Made by a program: the position numbers and the translations under genes. From an uncultured Opitutia bacterium (GTDB lineage: Bacteria > Verrucomicrobiota > Verrucomicrobiia > Opitutales > UBA953): DNA of 5,757 bases. Positions 1 through 4,349 of the stretch are shown here, in pieces. Location: NCBI GenBank assembly GCA_903882335.1, contig CAIRWP010000269.1, positions 1 to 5,757 on the forward strand, given 5' to 3'. The stretch's first letter is position 1, and each line of letters opens with the position of its first letter. The notes below the pieces were generated by a model that saw only the letters and a program-made list of their open reading frames with translations, ran no database searches and was not told where the DNA came from.

Positions 1-702
1 GGCGATGCCATCGGCACGTTCGCGGCCGGCGATCTGGTCCTACTCGGCGAACGCTTACCCCATCACTGGCATACCTCAGGGGCGTCGGGTGGGCTTTCGA
101 TCCAATGGCATTTCCCCGAGAGCCATCCCGTGTGGGCTTTTCCGGAGAACCTCGAGCTGCGCGATCTCTTCAAGCGGGCCGAACGCGGCCTGCATCTGCG
201 TGGGCGGACCGCGACGGCCATTGCCGCGCTCATGCAGGATGTCGCCCGCAGTAAGGGTGCGGGCCAGTTGGCGGCGTTGCTGCGTCTCCTGGCGGAAGTC
301 GCCGATGCGCCGGAGTCGGACCTCGCATTGCTTTCGTCGCGCAGTTTCACGCTCAGAGCCGAGTCGCATTACCAGAAGGCCATCTCGAAATCCGTCCAGC
401 ACCTCGTGGCGAACTTCCGGGACGAGATCCGGCTGGAGGACCTCCTCAAGATCTCTGGTCTCAGTCGCCCGACCTTTGCCCGGCAGTTTAAGCAACACTC
501 CGGTCACAGCTTCAGCGCCTTTGTCAACGAACTGCGCCTGCAGGCCGCCCGCCGGGAGTTGCGGGATAGCGAACGGAGCGTCCTGGATATCGCACTGGCC
601 TGCGGTTTCCGCCAGGTGACCTTCTTTAATCGTCTATTTAAGCGGGAGATGGGGTGTACGCCGGTCGAGTATCGAAGAAAGCAGAGAAGGAAGGGACGTT
701 GA
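1..702 (+). CDS. AraC/XylS-family transcriptional regulator, 5'-truncated by the window edge
   Basis: The frame is open from base 1 and ends at TGA 700-702, giving 233 residues of the C-terminal part. The first visible residues (GDLVLLGERLPHHW at about residues 10-23 of the fragment) resemble the end of the AraC-type cupin sensor domain, which often reads 'GDlvLlgpnlPH'. A helical linker follows, then the paired helix-turn-helix DNA-binding domain. The first HTH covers about residues 143-187 (LEDLLKISGLSRPTFARQFK). The second covers about 193-226 (SVLDIALACGFRQVTFFNRL, then FKREMGCTPVEYRR), a close match to the family signature 'IA..cGF....yF.r.FKr..G.TP..yR'. Full-length relatives are about 280-290 residues, so roughly 50-60 are missing. 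It should be a cytoplasmic regulator responding to a small ligand, perhaps a sugar; the ligand and targets cannot be read here. The family call is very secure. The next gene lies on the same strand 264 bp away, too far to assume an operon. Confidence 0.95.
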   Translation, partial: GDAIGTFAAGDLVLLGERLPHHWHTSGASGGLSIQWHFPESHPVWAFPENLELRDLFKRAERGLHLRGRTATAIAALMQDVARSKGAGQLAALLRLLAEVADAPESDLALLSSRSFTLRAESHYQKAISKSVQHLVANFRDEIRLEDLLKISGLSRPTFARQFKQHSGHSFSAFVNELRLQAARRELRDSERSVLDIALACGFRQVTFFNRLFKREMGCTPVEYRRKQRRKGR

Positions 703-712
703 GGGCTGAAAT

Positions 713-745
713 AGGGCTAGGGCTAGGGCCAGGGCTTGGGCTAGG
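713..745 (+). repeat. Degenerate hexanucleotide tandem repeat, AGGGCT/GGGCTA type
   Basis: About five and a half consecutive 6-bp units: AGGGCT (713-718), AGGGCT (719-724), AGGGCC (725-730), AGGGCT (731-736), TGGGCT (737-742), then a partial AGG. An isolated extra AGGGCT lies at 702-707, overlapping the stop codon of the regulator gene. The tract is G-rich on the plus strand, with runs of three G every 6 bases. It has no coding potential. Function unknown; it may be simple slippage-generated sequence. Confidence 0.85.
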
Positions 746-756
746 AATGATATGGG

Positions 757-884
757 TGCCTCTCTCTGGCTAACCGGACAACCGTTCGACTGGTCAACTA
801 GCTATGCCTCTCTCTGGTCCACTGAGCCTCTGGGCCTCCGTGCCTCTCGTTGGTCTCCCCGGCCAACCGGTCAACTGATCAACT
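757..884 (+). repeat. Composite intergenic repeat region (TGCCTCTC element plus 8-bp GGTCAACT-like units)
   Basis: Two repeat types alternate. A 13-bp element, TGCCTCTCTCTGG, occurs identically at 757-769 and 805-817 and with two mismatches at 841-853. A degenerate 8-bp unit occurs in uninterrupted tandem as GGCTAACC, GGACAACC, GTTCGACT and GGTCAACT (768-799), and again as GGCCAACC, GGTCAACT and GATCAACT (861-884). The first and third 13-mers are each followed by a block of 8-mers; the middle one is followed by another CCTCTGGGCCTCC-like stretch. No open frame, hairpin terminator or mobile-element end was recognised. It is probably a dispersed intergenic repeat of this genome; function unknown. 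Confidence 0.75.
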
Positions 885-899
885 CCCCATAGGCTAAAT

Positions 900-928
900 C
901 CGACAACGGCTTCGCTTATTAATATCGT
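900..928 (+). promoter_or_regulatory. Possible sigma70-type promoter for the DUF4139 gene
   Basis: The most AT-rich stretch of the spacer lies just upstream of the coding start. CCGACA at 900-905 (4 of 6 matches to TTGACA) and TATCGT at 923-928 (4 of 6 to TATAAT) are separated by 17 bp. This would give a leader of roughly 30 bases before ATG 967. An alternative -10 in TATTAATAT (917-925) is also possible. The matches are weak, and the call rests mainly on position and local base composition. Confidence 0.3.
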
Positions 929-966
929 AAAAGCTCCTTCCGGTAATCAGAATCTCCCCCATCCCC

Positions 967-2349
967 ATGAAACTCCCCGCGCTCCTCCTGCTGGCCGCCG
1001 CTTCCGTCTGCTTCGCCGCCGATCCGGCACTCACGATCTACAACGGCGGTTACGCCGTGGTGCGTGAGACGCTGCCGATTGATCTCAAGGCCGGCGTCAA
1101 CCAAGCCTCCTTCGCCGGCGCCACCTCTCAGGTCGAAGCCGATTCCGTGATCCTCCGCGACCTGGCGGGCAAGGTCGATTTCCGGATCCTCGAGCAGTCC
1201 TACCGCAACGACCCTGTTTCACAGGCGATGCTGCTCTCGCTCTTCGAAGGCAAGACCCTCGAGTTCATCCGTCACGAGGCGAATAAGCCCGACCGCACCG
1301 TGACCGGCAAGGTCGTGCGCAGCGGTTTCGTCCCGGGCGGTCAGTTCGTGGAGCCTATCATCGAGGTGGACGGAAAACTCCAGTTCTCGCTTCCTGGGGA
1401 GCCGATTTTCCCGTCGTTGGGTTCGGATAACATCCTCAAGCCGACGCTCAACTGGAAGCTGCAAACCGCCACCGCCGGTAAGTTCGAGGCCGAGGTCGCG
1501 TACCTCAGCCGCGGTTTCACGTGGGAGGCCAGCTACAACCTCGTCGCCGAGGAAAAGGGCGACACCCTGGATGTGGTTGGCTGGATCACCATGAACAACC
1601 AGAGCGGGATGACCTTCCCCGACGCGCGAATCAAGCTCATGGCCGGCGACGTCCAACGCGTCACGGAAAACGCCCCGCCGATGGCGATGGCCATGGCCCG
1701 CGGGGGCGCGGTGATGGACGGCGTGGTCGTCACGGAGAAGGCCTTCGACGAGTTTCATCTGTATACCCTCGCCCATCCGGCGACCCTGCGCGATAAAGAG
1801 ACCAAGCAGGTCGAGTTTGTGCGCGCGACCGGCGTCAAGGCCGAGCGGATCTACGTCTTCGAGGGCCGAGGTAATACCCGCCGGGGCGTGCCGGGCAAGG
1901 TCCAGGTCTTCCGCGAGTTCCGCAATACCGAGGCCAACAAGCTCGGCCTCGCCTTACCGAAGGGCAAGGTCCGGTTCTATTCGCAGGACGGCGACCGCCA
2001 GCTGGAGTTCGTCGGTGAGAACACCATCGACCATACCCCGAAAGGTGAGGTCATCCGGGTGCTGACCGGCAACAGCTTCGACCTCGTCGGCGAGCGCCGT
2101 CAGGTCAACCAGACCGAGGATGGCGCCAACCGCGTGGCCACCCAGACCATCGAGGTCAAGCTGCGGAACCGCAAGGCCGAGCCGGTGGTCATTCGCGTCC
2201 GCGAGCACGCGACGCGCGGCGGCAACTGGACGCTCACCGCGCAGAGCCAGCCCCATGAGAAGGTGGACGCGACCACCTTCGAGTTCGCCGTGCCGCTGCA
2301 GCCGAACGAGGAGAAGGTCGTCACCTACACCATCCGGACCACCTGGTAA
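967..2349 (+). CDS. Secreted DUF4139 domain-containing protein
   Basis: A 460-residue protein starting at ATG 967 and ending at TAA 2347-2349. The start is supported by a clear Sec signal peptide directly after it: Lys at position 2, a hydrophobic run at about 3-16, and a likely cleavage after Ala17 or Ala18 (CFA/ADP). The mature part begins LTIYNGGYAVVRETLPIDLK, then a beta-rich region to about residue 165. The DUF4139 core follows: FTWEASYNLV (184-193), NNQSGMTFPDARIKLMAGDV (210-229), LPKGKVRFYSQDG (330-342), a segment around 361-382 (VIRVLTGNSFDLVGERRQ), and a terminal beta strand with EEKVVTYTIR (448-457). Family function is poorly understood; related proteins include MuiA-like ones. It is expected to be periplasmic or outside the cell. 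No Shine-Dalgarno sequence precedes the ATG; the leader is pyrimidine-rich. ASVC at residues 12-15 is a poor lipobox, so I do not call it a lipoprotein. The family call is fairly secure; the biochemical role is unknown. Confidence 0.88.
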   Translation: MKLPALLLLAAASVCFAADPALTIYNGGYAVVRETLPIDLKAGVNQASFAGATSQVEADSVILRDLAGKVDFRILEQSYRNDPVSQAMLLSLFEGKTLEFIRHEANKPDRTVTGKVVRSGFVPGGQFVEPIIEVDGKLQFSLPGEPIFPSLGSDNILKPTLNWKLQTATAGKFEAEVAYLSRGFTWEASYNLVAEEKGDTLDVVGWITMNNQSGMTFPDARIKLMAGDVQRVTENAPPMAMAMARGGAVMDGVVVTEKAFDEFHLYTLAHPATLRDKETKQVEFVRATGVKAERIYVFEGRGNTRRGVPGKVQVFREFRNTEANKLGLALPKGKVRFYSQDGDRQLEFVGENTIDHTPKGEVIRVLTGNSFDLVGERRQVNQTEDGANRVATQTIEVKLRNRKAEPVVIRVREHATRGGNWTLTAQSQPHEKVDATTFEFAVPLQPNEEKVVTYTIRTTW

Positions 2350-2355
2350 GCCCGG

Positions 2356-3582
2356 TCAGCTGGCGGCGCGGGCGACTTGGCCGGCCATGCCCCGGTGGAG
2401 CTCGGCGGCCTTGGCGCGGGCGTGGGCGGCCTTGGCGCGGGCTCCCGCCGGGTCCTTGGCCATGGCCAGCACCGCGGCGGGCAGGCGGGCTACTTCGGTC
2501 TCTTGGTCGAAGTCGAACAGCCAGTCGTCCAGCCCGAGGTCGCGCCACATCAGGCCCTTGGTTGTCTGGGTTTCCCAGCGGCAGACGATGGCGGGGATGC
2601 CATTGCCGATGGCCATGATCGGGCTGTGCATCTCGTTGCCGAACAGGCCGGCGCTCCGGCGGTAGACGCTGATCGCCTCGTCGGTCAGCCAGAAGTCAGG
2701 TTTCCAGGCGCAGCGCGCGCGGGCCGGCGGGGACAGCCGGTCGAGGATCATCTCCTTGCCCAGCGCCATCTGCGTCTCGTCCTCCGGGCAGAGCAGCACT
2801 TTCAGGTCCGTCTCGCGGGCGAGCCGCTCGATCGCCGCGCGGTGCGGGGCGTGGTCATGGTCCTTCAGGCGATCGTTCATCGCCTGCTTCACCGGGTCCA
2901 AGGCCGCCTTCTTGCGCGGAATCGTCCAGTAGGGCGTCTGTCGGTAGCGGGGCAGGCAACAAAGGAACTTGCCGGGCTGCAGGTCGAAACGGCGCAGGAG
3001 CGCATCGGCCTTCGCCTCGTCGGCGAGGTCGACCGCGAAGGCGCCATCCGGACCGAACTCCATGAGGGGCGAGGTGACACCCTTGGCCTTCGCCAAGGCG
3101 AGCGAGGCGCTATCGCGGAAGTAGACGAAGCGGGCGCCGGAGAGCAGGCGGACGACCCTTTCCGGCAGGGAGGCTTCGACCACGGTGATGCCGAAGACGC
3201 CGTAGGGCTTCCCGGTGGTCTTGACCCAGCGTTCGACGGCGTCGGTCCCCACGAGGGAAGGTCCCGAGCCGTGGAGCAGGAAATCGCAGCGGGCGAATGC
3301 TTCGGTGAGCTCGGCGGTCGTCTGGGCGAAGCGTAGGGCAGGGAAGCGCCGCTGCAGCATGTCCTTGACCCCGTTGCCGACGTCGCCCGGCCAGAGGGTG
3401 ACCTCGGCGGCGGGGAGATGCTGTTCGAGGAGGGCGAGCACGCCCGGGGTGTGGGCGATGTCGCCGATGTTCACCGTCTGCCAGGACGATCGCAGCAGGA
3501 TCCGGGGCGGGCGGCCCGGCGTGGCGCAGCCTGCGGCCAGGGCGGCTAGCAGGGTGGAGGAGAGGAAGTCGCGGCGGAGCAT
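2356..3582 (-). CDS. Polysaccharide pyruvyl transferase family protein with Tat-type lipoprotein signal
   Basis: A 408-residue protein, ATG at 3582-3580 and TGA at 2358-2356. The N-terminus LRRDFLSSTLLAALAAGC fits a twin-arginine signal (RRDFL) ending in a plausible lipobox with Cys19, so it is predicted to be an exported, lipid-anchored envelope protein. The rest matches the PS_pyruv_trans fold: NIGD (38-41), FLLHGSGPSL (101-110) in place of the Gly-rich turn, GKPYGVFGITV (124-134), a VYFRDSAS segment (153-160) like the family's 'vRD..S', FGPDGAFAVDL (176-186), and GNEMHSPIMAIGNGIPAIV (315-333), which aligns with the usual 'RLHa..A...G.P'. Known members transfer pyruvate from phosphoenolpyruvate to glycans in the cytoplasm, so an exported copy is odd. 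The Arg of the RLH motif is replaced. The C-terminus holds a duplicated heptad (ARAKAAH/ARAKAAE). It is the last gene of a three-gene minus-strand cassette, one base after the preceding stop. Family membership is likely; pyruvyl transfer is not assured. Confidence 0.85.
   Translation of the reverse strand: MLRRDFLSSTLLAALAAGCATPGRPPRILLRSSWQTVNIGDIAHTPGVLALLEQHLPAAEVTLWPGDVGNGVKDMLQRRFPALRFAQTTAELTEAFARCDFLLHGSGPSLVGTDAVERWVKTTGKPYGVFGITVVEASLPERVVRLLSGARFVYFRDSASLALAKAKGVTSPLMEFGPDGAFAVDLADEAKADALLRRFDLQPGKFLCCLPRYRQTPYWTIPRKKAALDPVKQAMNDRLKDHDHAPHRAAIERLARETDLKVLLCPEDETQMALGKEMILDRLSPPARARCAWKPDFWLTDEAISVYRRSAGLFGNEMHSPIMAIGNGIPAIVCRWETQTTKGLMWRDLGLDDWLFDFDQETEVARLPAAVLAMAKDPAGARAKAAHARAKAAELHRGMAGQVARAAS
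2404..2441. repeat. 17-bp direct repeat inside the 3' end of the pyruvyl transferase family gene
   Basis: GGCGGCCTTGGCGCGGG occurs identically at 2404-2420 and 2425-2441, a 21-bp period. On the minus strand this encodes two successive seven-residue units, ARAKAAH and ARAKAAE, an Ala/Lys/Arg-rich helical tail. It looks like a small in-frame tandem duplication. Confidence 0.8.
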
Positions 3583-3583
3583 T

Positions 3584-4348
3584 TTACTTAACTTGGTAGA
3601 TAGTCACGTCGTCGATCCAGACGGTGCTCGGGGCGAGGAAGCTGAACCAGCGTTTCATCGGGTGGGCGAAGCCCGTCGAGCGATGCCGGGAGACCAGTTT
3701 GCCGTCGAGCGAGCAGCGCATCTCGTCGCCTTCGGTCACGAGCGTCAGCGTGTGCCAAGCGTTGTCCGCCTTCAGCGGCACCGAGAGTTGCTTCGTCTTG
3801 AGGAGGGCCTCGAGTTCGGGCGCAACCTTGGTCTTCGCCGCGGTGGCCGCCTCCCTTTGCTTGCGGATCGCGAGGTTCATCTCGCCGGTCATGCTGTCCT
3901 TTAGGGTCAGCTGGGTCGGGGTGAGAATCGCGTAGCCGAGATGCCCCGCATGCACGCCGGGGAGTGATCGGTCGACAAAGCCCAGTTGCAGCGTCTCGCC
4001 TTTGTTAAGGCCCGGGAAGCGGAAGCGCAGCGTCACGCCCCCGTCGGCGAAGCCGGCGTCGTGGTGGATGTGGATGGCGTGTCCGGCCTCCTTGGTCGCG
4101 CTGCTCACCTTGAGGATTCCCTCGTCGAGGTCGGCCTGCTTGATCTGCGGCACCCGGTCGGCCGTGGCGCTTTCCCAGCCGTTACCGAGGGCCTTGAGTC
4201 CGGTGCCGGTCTCCTCGCGGTCAAAGGCGTCGGCGAAGAGCAGCTTACCCTTTTCCTTGAGCCAGGCCGCGTCATCGCGGGCGGGCGGTTCGGCGGCGGC
4301 CAGCGTGAGCGGGAGAAGGCCGAGGAGGGTCAGGCGACGGAGGGGCAT
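3584..4348 (-). CDS. Secreted concanavalin/LamG-like (DUF1080-like) jelly-roll protein
   Basis: A 254-residue protein, ATG at 4348-4346 and TAA at 3586-3584. A Sec signal peptide is evident: MPLRR, hydrophobic LTLLGLLPLTLAAA, cleavage likely after Ala19 (AAA/EPP), which also supports the start. The mature sequence has the look of a 3-keto-disaccharide hydrolase/LamG-type beta sandwich: LLFADAFDREE (36-46), NGWES (56-60), DEGILKVSS (75-83), HIHHDAGFADGGVTLRFRF (93-111), LQLGFVDRS (120-128), then WHTLTLVTEGDEMRCSLDGK (198-217) and STVWIDDVTIYQ (241-252). A charged helical stretch with many Lys, Glu and Ala residues is inserted at about 157-187. It probably binds or acts on glycan in the periplasm or outside the cell; no catalytic residues can be assigned. 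It sits one base downstream of the glycoside hydrolase-like gene and one base upstream of the pyruvyl transferase family gene. No Shine-Dalgarno sequence precedes it. The fold is likely, the activity unknown. Confidence 0.8.
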   Translation of the reverse strand: MPLRRLTLLGLLPLTLAAAEPPARDDAAWLKEKGKLLFADAFDREETGTGLKALGNGWESATADRVPQIKQADLDEGILKVSSATKEAGHAIHIHHDAGFADGGVTLRFRFPGLNKGETLQLGFVDRSLPGVHAGHLGYAILTPTQLTLKDSMTGEMNLAIRKQREAATAAKTKVAPELEALLKTKQLSVPLKADNAWHTLTLVTEGDEMRCSLDGKLVSRHRSTGFAHPMKRWFSFLAPSTVWIDDVTIYQVK

Positions 4349-4349
4349 A

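Noticed and set aside
76..507. Minus-strand open frame opposite the AraC gene
   Set aside because: It overlaps a very well supported regulator and has an Arg-rich shadow composition with no motif.
757..884. CRISPR-like array
   Set aside because: Repeats are too short (8 and 13 bp), degenerate and irregularly spaced, with no unique spacers of constant length and no cas genes.
1003..1014. Lipobox in the DUF4139 protein (ASVC, residues 12-15)
   Set aside because: Val precedes the Cys where Gly, Ala or Ser is expected, and a normal signal peptidase I site follows at Ala17/Ala18.
1219..1776. Minus-strand open frame opposite the DUF4139 gene
   Set aside because: His/Arg/Gly-rich antisense shadow without family resemblance.
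2378..2387. Perfect 10-bp palindrome TGGCCGGCCA near the convergent gene ends
   Set aside because: It lies inside the 3' coding part of the minus-strand gene, has no loop and no T-run, and is common by chance at this GC content; not a terminator.
2377..3336. Open frame of 319 codons on the plus strand opposite the pyruvyl transferase family gene
   Set aside because: It has no domain or signal peptide, and its composition mirrors the complement of the real gene. The minus-strand protein is well supported.
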